Source: a virus. Taken from it: a stretch of 25,997 bases of DNA. Location: positions 1 through 25,997 of the IMG/VR virus record IMGVR_UViG_3300042691_018062. The stretch is one strand, 5' to 3'. A program made the position numbers and the translations under genes. This document shows positions 1-7,676 of the stretch, in pieces. Below the pieces are notes generated by a model. It was not told the origin of the DNA, did no database searches, and saw only the letters and a program-made list of their open reading frames with translations. Position 1 is the stretch's first letter. Every line of letters begins with the position of its first letter.

Positions 1-1232
1 GCATTGGCAACTAAATTTTCACCATCTGTAAAGATATTCGTAATAATCAAATTTGCACCAGATCCGCTGGTTGAGCGAATTTGTACTAATGAGTTTGTAT
101 GTGGTCTAAAATAGTATCCACGTTTGTTGATTAATACTGTTTTAATCGCGCCAGATGTAACATTTTGAACTGTTGCAGTTGCCTTCAATGCTTCTGGTGA
201 CTCAGTATTAAGACCGCCGAAAAATACTACAGGATCACCAGTTTTATATCTTGATCCTGCAAGAACTGTTCCTAGGCGATTTCTCTTTAGTCTCACATTT
301 GATATTAATGAGATAATTTTAGAAGAAAAAGTTTGAGGTAAATCGTTTTCATCAATATACTCAACAATTAAATCTTCATTTACAATCAGTGGTTTTCTTA
401 GATTTGAAATATAAACTTCTACAATCTCACGACCAGTTTCTTTGTCGACTGATTTAACTGCACTCTCAATAATACAGGTTGCTTTAGACTGCGAGCCATA
501 TCCTTGTCGTCGCTCAATTAAATTAAAGTCAAAAGCCTCATAAGAATTCGGTGTAACTCTGTATAAATTAGTTGAGTTGTAAATGTGAGTATTGCTAGCA
601 TTGTTAGGTGTATTCGCAAATGGAATATCAACAACAATAGCGGTACTGTTTACAGAAACAACTTTGCGCTTTTCAGTGCCAACACGAATCAATGTGTTTG
701 CAGTAATAATTGTGTTAGAGAGATTAATTCCATTTGCAGAAACTGTATTTGCGGCTGCAATTGTGACATTGACAGTGCCGCCTGGAACAATGGTTAGCGT
801 GTCTGATATAGATAAACGCAATGCTTGCGGCAATTTCCACTTACCATCTGATGCCTTTAGAATATCATCTTTTGGAAAATAGACATCTATTTCTTGATTG
901 TATAAAACACGAAAAAGAAACTTGAAGGAATCAGGGGTGCCTTTCTTAGCATAGAAATCGCGTGCTGCTTTAACCAACTTTTCCGTAGAAAGTGCATTTT
1001 CTTCTGGAAAATTTGGGATAATTTTGTTTTTAAAATATGTTATAAGATCTTGTCGAGTTTCATCAACATCAAAATAATCATACAACCTTTTATTTTCGTA
1101 AAGAGTTTTTCCACTTCCTTCCATGTACTCATAATATTTTTTAAGAAGTGTTACGAATACTGGATGGTCTGCCCGAACAAACTCAGGCAGTTGTGAATCA
1201 ACTACTGTTGAAATATAATTATTTGCAAACAT
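1..1232 (-). CDS. Baseplate wedge/structural protein in the gp7 position (N-terminal part, partial)
   Basis: The frame is open from an ATG at 1232 to the left edge of the window, about 410 codons, so the C-terminus is missing. The start overlaps the gp6 stop as TAATG, with no clear Shine-Dalgarno, so translation is probably coupled to gp6. The N-terminus (about residues 16-38) has the pattern PEFVRADHPVFVTLLKKYYE, followed near residue 85 by a helical segment containing RDFYAKKGTPDSFKFLFR and then NQEIDVYFPKDDIL. I know this pattern from large structural proteins that follow gp6 in marine T4-type phages. Residues about 140-225 look like a beta-rich module with VGTEKRKVVSVNSTAIVVD. In T4 the gene after gp6 is gp7, a large wedge protein. 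That this is the functional gp7 counterpart is inferred from position, not from recognisable T4 gp7 sequence. Confidence 0.75.
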   Translation of the reverse strand, partial: MFANNYISTVVDSQLPEFVRADHPVFVTLLKKYYEYMEGSGKTLYENKRLYDYFDVDETRQDLITYFKNKIIPNFPEENALSTEKLVKAARDFYAKKGTPDSFKFLFRVLYNQEIDVYFPKDDILKASDGKWKLPQALRLSISDTLTIVPGGTVNVTIAAANTVSANGINLSNTIITANTLIRVGTEKRKVVSVNSTAIVVDIPFANTPNNASNTHIYNSTNLYRVTPNSYEAFDFNLIERRQGYGSQSKATCIIESAVKSVDKETGREIVEVYISNLRKPLIVNEDLIVEYIDENDLPQTFSSKIISLISNVRLKRNRLGTVLAGSRYKTGDPVVFFGGLNTESPEALKATATVQNVTSGAIKTVLINKRGYYFRPHTNSLVQIRSTSGSGANLIITNIFTDGENLVAN

Positions 1233-3301
1233 TATTCAACTGAATTTACTGTAATGTTGATTGATACTGAATCCTCATCATCAATCGTAATGATTCTTTG
1301 ACGAGCAGACTCAAAGTTGTTTGAATATGGTCTTGCAGTAATCTTAAGAATTTTCGACACATCTTCAATATCAACTGGATTAAAATTGTTAAGCGTAATC
1401 TTACCCAGTTCATAATCAATAGATCCAGCATTCACATTTAATGTTCGTTTAATATTGTTATTATCGAAGAAATAACTTCTTAAAATGCCGTATCTATTTT
1501 GAACTGCAACAGATAATTTAACTGTGGTATCTAATTCGCCGTTGTAGTACAAATATGCATTAGCATTTGTGTAGTCAATGCCAGGATTATCTACGACGAC
1601 TGATTTCAATTTACCGTTTACAATAACTGGTCTTGCAGTTGCACCCACTCCATCGCCTATAATCTCAATTACAGGAATTTCTTCATACACACCAGGAGCA
1701 GCTGTTACAGATATTCCTTCAATACCAGAAGATGATCCTGGTGTTTCTTCTAAGAAACATGTACGAAGAACATCATTATCATCAAATTGAGTATATCCTG
1801 GCGCTGAGAATATTTTATATCTTGTATCTTCTCGAGCAAGTTGCGTTCCAAAATTTAGTGTGTAATTTCTTATAGTGTTTAAAGTTGGTAACAATCTCTT
1901 TTGGATTGTAATTTCAGCATCTGAATAGCTGATAGAAACTTCAGAGTCGTCTATTCTTCGTAGCATTCTTGACAATTTAAACCTACTGTTAAACTGGTCA
2001 AGTTCTGTTGTTTTATATGCGATAATAGCATTTCTTACAAGAGTTTTAATTGAGCCAACTGATCGAACAGTTTTGGTTGGATCATAGTAAACGCTGGCAT
2101 TTACATTTAAGTAATTATAATCAACATCAACAAACTCAGGCGTCACAGTAACAACAGAAACTGGTTTGATTATATCGTTAATGACTGTTGTTTTTTCTGA
2201 TTCAGTAATAGAATATCCGAGTTCTGGTTTCGCAGCAACAAACACTTTACCATAAACTGGTGGATCGTTTTCCTCGCCGCCCCAAACATTTACTGCTTCG
2301 AAATAAGGGTATCGTGAATTGATTAATGCAATCAAATCATTTTTAGTGACGCCACGATTATTTGACACAAATGCTTTTGGTGCGGCAAAACGAATTTTAT
2401 CAATTCCTTCTGGCGATGCCCCACCAGCTGCTGGCGAAATTGGATAGATAACATGATCTGTGATTCCAGCCACAGATTCTAATAGAGAAAATGCGTTTGC
2501 TTTATTTGCTGCGGCACCCTCAGTTTTAATGTAGTTTACAATAACGATGTTTCCATCAGTTAATGATTTGCCGATAACGCCGTCGCCAAAATAAATTCTA
2601 TATCGCCCCTCACGGACTTCGTCAGTAAAAAATACATTCGCGTTTGAAGAAACTGTAGTTGCATCCGTAGCGAGTGTATATTTTTGACTTGCTAAACTTG
2701 TTGATGATTCTTGAACAATAACATCTAGCGTTGCCAGATCTACGCCAGCGTCTGGTAATTCAAAACTTTGTGTGGTGTTTGTTGATGCGTTGTGAGTAAA
2801 TGTATAGGTGAACGGTTGTCCTTGATACAAATAAACATCGTGAAAACAAAATCTTCCGCAAGTTGGATCGTATTCACCAACTTTTGCTTCAAGACTCACG
2901 AATGTATAGGTGATTGAATCGACAGGAGCACACTGAAATTTTGTAAACTTTGGCATAGTAACAGCAGTTCTATTATCACCAGCCGCTTTTGTTAATTGCA
3001 CATCAACAAGTGCACGTGCCGCCTTTGATGATACTGGAGTGTATCCTAGCATCTTAGCATGAGATACAATTGAATCGCGAAAGACTGCTGTGTCCATGAA
3101 CATTTCGTTGGCGACCATGTTATTATAGAATGCCATATAATGAGTGTTGTATGCTAGAATGTCTAGCAATGTACTCATACCCGAGGCTTCAAAATCAAAA
3201 TCAGTAAATTCAGCCTGATCGCGCAAAAAAATCTTTAAATTATTTTTAATTTCAGCAAAATCGAGTTCTGAAATTTTAAGTTTTTGGTCTGTATTTGCCA
3301 T
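1232..3301 (-). CDS. 6: Baseplate wedge protein gp6 (baseplate J-like)
   Basis: This is a 689-residue protein (T4 gp6 is about 660). Residues 11-95 hold the strongly conserved gp6 N-terminus, including DFDFEASGMSTLLDILAYN, then the NMVANEMFMDTAVFRDSIVS segment and HAKMLGYTP. Residues 232-247 (GRYRIYFGDGVIGKSL) and 307-323 (APKAFVSNNRGVTKNDL) are typical of the baseplate J/gp6 fold, and VNVWGGEENDPP follows at 337-348. In T4, gp6 dimers form the inner ring that joins neighbouring wedges and changes shape when the tail contracts. The start overlaps the gp25 stop as TAATG, and its own stop overlaps the next gene in the same way, so gp25, gp6 and the gp7-position protein are probably made from one message. 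The family call is secure. Confidence 0.95.
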   Translation of the reverse strand: MANTDQKLKISELDFAEIKNNLKIFLRDQAEFTDFDFEASGMSTLLDILAYNTHYMAFYNNMVANEMFMDTAVFRDSIVSHAKMLGYTPVSSKAARALVDVQLTKAAGDNRTAVTMPKFTKFQCAPVDSITYTFVSLEAKVGEYDPTCGRFCFHDVYLYQGQPFTYTFTHNASTNTTQSFELPDAGVDLATLDVIVQESSTSLASQKYTLATDATTVSSNANVFFTDEVREGRYRIYFGDGVIGKSLTDGNIVIVNYIKTEGAAANKANAFSLLESVAGITDHVIYPISPAAGGASPEGIDKIRFAAPKAFVSNNRGVTKNDLIALINSRYPYFEAVNVWGGEENDPPVYGKVFVAAKPELGYSITESEKTTVINDIIKPVSVVTVTPEFVDVDYNYLNVNASVYYDPTKTVRSVGSIKTLVRNAIIAYKTTELDQFNSRFKLSRMLRRIDDSEVSISYSDAEITIQKRLLPTLNTIRNYTLNFGTQLAREDTRYKIFSAPGYTQFDDNDVLRTCFLEETPGSSSGIEGISVTAAPGVYEEIPVIEIIGDGVGATARPVIVNGKLKSVVVDNPGIDYTNANAYLYYNGELDTTVKLSVAVQNRYGILRSYFFDNNNIKRTLNVNAGSIDYELGKITLNNFNPVDIEDVSKILKITARPYSNNFESARQRIITIDDEDSVSINITVNSVE

Positions 3302-3693
3302 TATTGAACCTGCTGTAGAAACATGTTAACTGTCAATGGTTCTTCTACATTGTTTATTGAAAATTTGATAGCAACATTGTATCCATTCTTATCGCTATTC
3401 GCTTGCGCTCTTACTGCAAGCACATTAACACGAGGCTCATAATTTTTAATAGTATTACTGATTTCGGCTTCAAGAATATTTGCAACCATTGGGGAAATAT
3501 TCTCAAATAATAATGAACGAATATCGCCGCCATAGAGTGGTCGAAATGGTTTCTCAAATCGATTAGTCAACACCAAATTGCGTAAAGCAGCTATAACAGC
3601 AGCGTTACCTGTCTTTCTAACCACATCACCTGTGACGGGATGGGCTCTGAAGTTTAGATCTAGATCTTTAAACTCTCGGACTTCTAGTGACAT
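3301..3693 (-). CDS. 25: Baseplate wedge protein gp25
   Basis: At 130 residues it matches T4 gp25 (132). It shows the GPW/gp25 family pattern: NFRAHPVTGDVVRKTGNAAV at residues 14-33, an amphipathic helix with ALRNLVLTNRFEKPFRP at 36-52, and the conserved EPR triplet at 86-88. It ends in a beta strand pair with a hydrophobic FLQQVQ tail. gp25 clamps gp6 and gp53 in the wedge core and helps start sheath assembly. The ATG at 3693 has AGGAA about seven bases upstream. A CTAAATA box at 3721-3727 lies about 30 bases upstream and could start a late transcript for gp25-gp6-gp7. The neighbour order matches T4-type wedge operons. Confidence 0.95.
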   Translation of the reverse strand: MSLEVREFKDLDLNFRAHPVTGDVVRKTGNAAVIAALRNLVLTNRFEKPFRPLYGGDIRSLLFENISPMVANILEAEISNTIKNYEPRVNVLAVRAQANSDKNGYNVAIKFSINNVEEPLTVNMFLQQVQ

Positions 3694-3720
3694 TTAACGT
3701 TCCTAACGCTTATTCTTGTA

Positions 3721-3727
3721 TATTTAG
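3721..3727 (-). promoter_or_regulatory. Candidate late promoter box upstream of gp25
   Basis: On the minus strand the sequence is CTAAATATAC, and its TAA is also the stop codon of the 675-aa gene. It resembles the T4 late promoter element TATAAATA. It sits about 30 bases before the gp25 ATG, which leaves room for a short leader with the AGGAA ribosome binding site. Transcription from it has not been shown, and the motif is short in an AT-rich genome. Confidence 0.4.
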
Positions 3728-5751
3728 CAAGGTTCCGTACAAGGATCTGGCGTATCTGGTGGTAATAGTGAGTCTGGGGTTTGGTCAATGGTAATATCGC
3801 CGTTACCGCCACCAACGCCTGGTAATTCCAAGCCATATAGAGCTGGGTCGGGCTGTGTTAGCTGGTCCAAATCAATTCCAGGATCATATGGGGAATCGTC
3901 GCGTGGTTCTGGAAGAGGTACGGTGTTGTATTCATCGTCTGAATCATCAATAAGATCGATAAAGTCGGGTTCTGTGGCTTCGCAGCCCAGACGCTCTGGA
4001 TTAGGAACCAAAATTAACTGCAAATATTCATCTGAACTCAAATCTGGATTTTCAGGATCGTCACCTTTCTTCTTCTTAGAACATGAAATCTTAAATAGTT
4101 TTAAAAGTCCTTTGACAAGAGACTTAATCTGATTAATTGCAGCCTTGTCAGCCTCAACTATATCCTTAAAATTTTGTCTTATTGTTTCAATCTCTTGTTC
4201 TTTTGCTTCAATGTAAAGAACTAACTCATTCTCTTCAAGTTGGGCAATTAAATCGTCTTTAAGGTCGTCTAAAAGATTTTGAACGATTTCCGTTACCTTA
4301 TTCACAAGAGCCGCACCTGGATCCTGCACAGACCTAGTAACGTGAATAGGTTTCCAAGCATCAATAGTAGCATAAGAACCATCAGCTTTCTTATAACGAG
4401 TTGTTATACCTTCCACAAAGTTATCACCAAGACCAGCACTCATCTGCTCTGCAACCGAAAAAGATGCTAAAATTTCATCTGGTCCGTTTAATTCGGCAGT
4501 TCGTTCAATATTTGCCTCTTGAAGAATTTTATATACGAATTCTCCACTTAATCCTTTGAGTCTATCGTCAACCACTATCTCGGTGTTAGTTAAACTTACA
4601 ATATCATACTCTTTTTCGTCATAGTAAACTCGCTCACCGACAGCAAAATGTGATAAGAACGAAGTGTTATTACCATAAATCACATCGCCCAAACAAATGC
4701 TGCTGCCATGACCATATAATTCAAGTTTAACAGCACCATTAGAAGTATTGCTGGCGATATTTGAATTAGCAATCAACGAAGTTTCTACGGATACTCGGCA
4801 GTTACTGTTTGCAAAAGTGATAGGTCTATAAACCGTCATGTAATCACCGAGAGCATTAATCGTATTAATTTTTGCGGTTTGATTGTTTACAGTAATAGAT
4901 AATCCTGGCTTAATCTTTAATGAAGAACCTGATGCCATTGCAATATTAGCAAGGTTATATGTGAGGTAATTGGATGATTGAATGATCGTTGAGTTGGCAT
5001 TTAATGTAACATAAGCGTTCGTTTGAGTATAAACTTTGTTGACAACGACATATTCTACATTTGCAATTACAATGGAAGACCCAATATTTGTTACTGGATA
5101 TGCAGAAGCATTTAGATTAATGCTGACCACATTAGATCCAGTAGATGTATTAGCATACCCAACAATAGGATAACCAGGAATTGCTTGTAAACGAAGAACC
5201 TTGTCATCGGATAACACACCAGAAATTTCTTTAACGTGCCCCTGATATCCTAAAAATGCTCCAGCAAGTGTGCCATCATTGCCAATTTCGGACCATTGTT
5301 TCAAAGAAGTTCCAAGCCAGTTTTTTTGGCTTGCATAGTTATTAATATCACCAATTTTAGCCATGAGTCTATCTCGGGCTACAGCAACATCACCTGTTCT
5401 AGAAAATAGGAATGGACAGGCTTTGGCTAACGAACCTTCTTTTGGTGGAACAGCGAGTGGGTCTCCCACCACATCTTTTAATCTATATTCTGCAACTTCT
5501 AATCCAGTTTTAATATCAGCTGGGAGAGAAAAATTTTCTTTGATTACCTTGTTGATGTCGAAATTCTTAGCATCGTCTTTCAGTTTTTTTATTTTTTCTA
5601 TCAGTTTTTTTATAGATTCTGGTGGGAATTTAGCACCTTTCGCAAATGGGATAGGGAAATCATTAAATGTGTGTGCGAGAAGCTGGAGTAATGGTATGCC
5701 CCCAATCAAACATAGAATCCATTTAATTACGCTACTTAAACTGAGTGCCAC
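3724..5751 (-). CDS. Large structural-type protein with N-terminal membrane segment and acidic Pro-rich tail
   Basis: This is a 675-residue protein that I do not recognise as a named family. The GTG start at 5751 is supported by GAGGAAA six bases upstream, with an in-frame stop shortly before. Residues 8-28 (VIKWILCLIGGIPLLQLLAHT) form one hydrophobic helix. Residues 43-70 are lysine-rich and helical. Residues 185-400 are beta-rich, with three similar short modules (about 225-252, 284-316 and 368-400, the last with VGERVYYDEKEYDIVSL). Residues 480-553 look like a long helix or coiled coil, ending in a KKKK cluster at 559-562. The remaining 110 residues are acidic and proline-rich, with cysteines at the very end (CTEPC). 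It lies between small membrane-type genes and gp25. A virion role is likely from context. A membrane-contacting role is suggested by the N-terminus but unproven. Confidence 0.8.
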   Translation of the reverse strand: MALSLSSVIKWILCLIGGIPLLQLLAHTFNDFPIPFAKGAKFPPESIKKLIEKIKKLKDDAKNFDINKVIKENFSLPADIKTGLEVAEYRLKDVVGDPLAVPPKEGSLAKACPFLFSRTGDVAVARDRLMAKIGDINNYASQKNWLGTSLKQWSEIGNDGTLAGAFLGYQGHVKEISGVLSDDKVLRLQAIPGYPIVGYANTSTGSNVVSINLNASAYPVTNIGSSIVIANVEYVVVNKVYTQTNAYVTLNANSTIIQSSNYLTYNLANIAMASGSSLKIKPGLSITVNNQTAKINTINALGDYMTVYRPITFANSNCRVSVETSLIANSNIASNTSNGAVKLELYGHGSSICLGDVIYGNNTSFLSHFAVGERVYYDEKEYDIVSLTNTEIVVDDRLKGLSGEFVYKILQEANIERTAELNGPDEILASFSVAEQMSAGLGDNFVEGITTRYKKADGSYATIDAWKPIHVTRSVQDPGAALVNKVTEIVQNLLDDLKDDLIAQLEENELVLYIEAKEQEIETIRQNFKDIVEADKAAINQIKSLVKGLLKLFKISCSKKKKGDDPENPDLSSDEYLQLILVPNPERLGCEATEPDFIDLIDDSDDEYNTVPLPEPRDDSPYDPGIDLDQLTQPDPALYGLELPGVGGGNGDITIDQTPDSLLPPDTPDPCTEPC

Positions 5752-5882
5752 AGAGTTTTCCTCGGGTTGCTATTCGTCATTTTAGCCAAGAACTGTTTTT
5801 CCTGTTCTGTAGCCGTGCCAGTCTTTTGAATCTTCTTTATGATTTCCCAATACTTTTCGATCTTTTTAGGACAACAGCACAT
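5736..5882 (-). CDS. Small 48-aa Cys-rich basic protein
   Basis: An ATG at 5882 opens a 48-codon frame ending in TAA at 5736-5738. The protein starts MCCCPKKIEKYWEIIKKIQK, with three adjacent cysteines followed by a charged amphipathic helix, and ends NSNPRKTLWHSV. Its last 16 bases overlap the start of the 675-aa gene. The GAGGAAA ribosome binding site of that gene lies inside this frame, so the two would be coupled. There is no clear Shine-Dalgarno before its own ATG, but a CATAAATA box at 5887-5894 is just upstream. Without this gene there would be a gap of about 140 bases in an otherwise packed operon, which supports it being real. The function is unknown. The CCC could bind metal or be lipid-modified, but that is speculation. 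Confidence 0.55.
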   Translation of the reverse strand: MCCCPKKIEKYWEIIKKIQKTGTATEQEKQFLAKMTNSNPRKTLWHSV

Positions 5883-5886
5883 TTAG

Positions 5887-5894
5887 TATTTATG
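5887..5894 (-). promoter_or_regulatory. Candidate late promoter box (CATAAATA)
   Basis: The minus strand reads ACATAAATACTAAATG, where CATAAATA differs from the T4 late consensus TATAAATA at the first base only. It overlaps the stop codon of the 60-aa frame, the same placement as the boxes at 3721 and 9256. It is so close to the ATG at 5882 that a transcript would start at or inside that codon, so it would more naturally serve the 675-aa gene. Confidence 0.3.
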
Positions 5895-6072
5895 TTACTA
5901 TCCATAGAAGGTATACGAGAACACCAATACGGAAAATCCATCGGACTATCATTAGTCCCATGAATATTCTAAACCATTTTTTCTGCCACAACCAATCAAA
6001 GCGTTGGTGCAACCAATTTTTGTATTTCTTCACTGTTAGGTCCAGAGCAAAGTAATTCGCGTTGTTTTGCAT
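5890..6072 (-). CDS. Small membrane protein, up to 60 aa
   Basis: This frame ends at 5890 and can start at 6072 (60 aa), which overlaps the end of the Coq4-like gene by 77 bases, or at an internal ATG at 5961 (23 aa). Residues 34-60 form a strongly hydrophobic segment, with FMGLMIVRW in the middle and VLVYLLWIVT at the end, carrying only two arginines. Before it comes a Trp/Lys/Arg-rich stretch (WLWQKKWFR), as in an interfacial membrane anchor. No strong ribosome binding site is visible for either start. It fills the space between the Coq4-like gene and the 48-aa gene. It could be a membrane partner of the Coq4-like protein or a small host-membrane effector. The function is not recognisable, and the true start is uncertain. 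Confidence 0.45.
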   Translation of the reverse strand: MQNNANYFALDLTVKKYKNWLHQRFDWLWQKKWFRIFMGLMIVRWIFRIGVLVYLLWIVT

Positions 6073-6835
6073 TTAGAGCATCGAACTCCGCTTTGAGTAA
6101 ATCATAGTGTTTAGTTTTGTATCTTTCTTGAGTTTTTCTAAAGTATTTTAGATCTTCTTCTGTAATACCGATAATTTTACGAACTTCATCGACTGGCAGA
6201 TGCATGTAATCTTCCCACGGCAAGGAAGGGAGCCATGGTAGTTTCTTGGCTACTCGTGTGGCTTCGAAGAGAGAACGGTAGATGTAGAACAGACTCTTAA
6301 AACTCTTGGCTTCTCGTAAAATACGAATCCATCCAATGCTAATTAGAAGTTTGAATACTCGATTATTGTTTTGATCTTTGCTGGCATGAAAGGCAGCAGC
6401 ATGAACTTCACCCAAAAACATTCTTGGATAACCTACAAGCAAGTGCACAAAGTCATGGACGGCAAAGGCGCGACCTGCATAGATCCTCTTTTCCTTACAG
6501 TCAAGATAAGAATCCCAAGACTTACAGAATGCCTCAAACTGATATCCTGCATAAATGTCGACATTGAAATCTAGGAACTCGGCAAACTTATATCCTAAAG
6601 ATTCTTTAGGCAAACTGCGCAAATAATCCATATCTGCTTGAATCTCATGGAGTTGTTTTTTGGCTTTGAATACTTTTTTTGAAATTGGTAATTGACAAAA
6701 GTCTAAGTAACGCTGATGAAAATGTTTTTCGTTAAAGATTCGTTCAGCAGCGAATAGTAACTCTAATGGTTTATTTTCGTTTGATGCTTTACGAAATTCG
6801 CGAAGCATTTTAACTGCTTTAACATACTTAATCAT
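5996..6835 (-). CDS. Coq4-like protein (ubiquinone-pathway family)
   Basis: This 279-residue protein carries the signature of the COQ4 family. The full HDxxHx11E metal-binding motif is present: H127, D128, H131 and E143, with exactly 11 residues between H131 and E143. Before it, residues 71-89 read YLRSLPKESLGYKFAEFLD, which fits the family's conserved segment, and residues 213-224 (LPVDEVRKIIGI) fit the conserved C-terminal part. In eukaryotes COQ4 acts at the membrane in coenzyme Q biosynthesis and has been linked to oxidative decarboxylation at ring carbon C1. Bacterial homologues exist. Residues 1-60 are an extra basic, helical N-terminus. The ATG at 6835 overlaps the upstream stop as ATGA and has GAGGT eight bases upstream. 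Its place inside the baseplate operon suggests late expression. Enzyme activity is inferred. A structural role for a repurposed fold is possible. Confidence 0.8.
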   Translation of the reverse strand: MIKYVKAVKMLREFRKASNENKPLELLFAAERIFNEKHFHQRYLDFCQLPISKKVFKAKKQLHEIQADMDYLRSLPKESLGYKFAEFLDFNVDIYAGYQFEAFCKSWDSYLDCKEKRIYAGRAFAVHDFVHLLVGYPRMFLGEVHAAAFHASKDQNNNRVFKLLISIGWIRILREAKSFKSLFYIYRSLFEATRVAKKLPWLPSLPWEDYMHLPVDEVRKIIGITEEDLKYFRKTQERYKTKHYDLLKAEFDALNAKQRELLCSGPNSEEIQKLVAPTL

Positions 6836-7542
6836 TTGTAGTACCTCAAAATTCTTACACGCGACGAGTTGTTATTTGTGACGCTGATACTTGGATTCAC
6901 TAACTTATACATTTTGGTTCGCATTAATGCGACATCTGTTCCAGTTTTTAATAATAAATCTGTGAACATAACATAACAAGTGTTACAGTTTGGTCGTTCA
7001 ATTTCTAATGTTTGCCCAGCTTCGACTGTTCTTTGATCAAATGAATACTGGTTAAAGGTGTTGTTTATTCTAGTGACGCAAACAATCTCACTTTCATCAG
7101 AAGTAAATGTGCACTTTGCGCGAGGAGCAGCAATATGCCAACGGATATAATTGCTTACCCAGTTGTCTATACGATCGTTTGGAATAAGTAAATTTCCAAT
7201 AAGTTTATTGTTTGCGAAATCTTTCGTAATCGTAAAATGCGGATTTAAATTTTCGCTGCTAAACAAATTTAAATAAGCATCAACATCTGATTCTGGAATA
7301 GTTCCTACATTCCATTCCCACTCGAATCTAAATGAACCATTAATAAAAATATGTCCATTAGTGTTTTTAATCACATTTGGAATAGTTGGATGAGGTTCTG
7401 GTGTTCCTCCTGACTGATGCATATTAGATAAACTGTCGCGTGAAATAAATTTATCTTTATTTCCTGCCTCGTAATGAGAGAGCAGTAACTCATTATCATA
7501 TAAACCAAGAATTTTAGCAGTCATATTTGCTTCGAAAGCCAT
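6832..7542 (-). CDS. Accessory structural-type protein, 236 aa, unknown
   Basis: I do not recognise this protein. It has no signal peptide or membrane segment. Residues about 60-80 contain NTNGHIFINGSFRFEWEWN, then a helical stretch. Residues about 170-236 look beta-rich, with VEAGQTLEIERPNCNTCYVM and a closing NNNSSRVRILRYYK. Two cysteines two residues apart (CNTC) may bind metal or form a disulfide. The ATG at 7542 has AGAGGA seven bases upstream and overlaps the stop of the 44-aa gene as TAATG. Its own stop overlaps the Coq4-like start as ATGA. The position after the fibre suggests a tail decoration or fibre-associated protein, inferred from context only. Confidence 0.75.
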   Translation of the reverse strand: MAFEANMTAKILGLYDNELLLSHYEAGNKDKFISRDSLSNMHQSGGTPEPHPTIPNVIKNTNGHIFINGSFRFEWEWNVGTIPESDVDAYLNLFSSENLNPHFTITKDFANNKLIGNLLIPNDRIDNWVSNYIRWHIAAPRAKCTFTSDESEIVCVTRINNTFNQYSFDQRTVEAGQTLEIERPNCNTCYVMFTDLLLKTGTDVALMRTKMYKLVNPSISVTNNNSSRVRILRYYK

Positions 7543-7676
7543 TATAATTCCTCTGCCTTTGTTTCTGGTGGTGTGATAGGATTTTTAATAAAAATTAAAG
7601 TGTTTTGGTTGATGTGAGTTTCATCACCATTATCCCAGCGAGCCACCTCATTATTTGCAGTTGGCTGATTAGTCAT
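7542..7676 (-). CDS. Small 44-aa protein
   Basis: An ATG at 7676 opens a 44-codon frame ending at 7542. It is joined to both neighbours by TAATG overlaps (the stop of the 158-aa gene is at 7676-7678, and the start of the 236-aa gene is at 7542). Exact one-base overlaps at both ends, with nothing else filling the 133-base space, argue strongly that it is translated. The protein begins MTNQPTANNEVARWDNGDE and has a central hydrophobic LIFIKNP stretch, then a proline/glutamate-rich end. It has no clear ribosome binding site of its own, so coupling is likely. The function is unknown. It may be a small linker or assembly factor of the fibre cluster. Confidence 0.65.
   Translation of the reverse strand: MTNQPTANNEVARWDNGDETHINQNTLIFIKNPITPPETKAEEL

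Noticed and set aside
585-882. Two overlapping plus-strand frames at the left end
   Set aside because: They are antisense to the partial gp7-position protein, whose pattern is clearly recognisable on the minus strand.
3788-4132. Plus-strand open frame opposite the acidic tail of the 675-aa protein
   Set aside because: It is a Ser/Gly-rich shadow of an acidic Pro-rich coding strand, with no independent support.
5363-5963. Plus-strand frames over the 675-aa start and the small genes
   Set aside because: They are antisense to a minus-strand run with matching ribosome binding sites and overlaps; their sequences are unremarkable.
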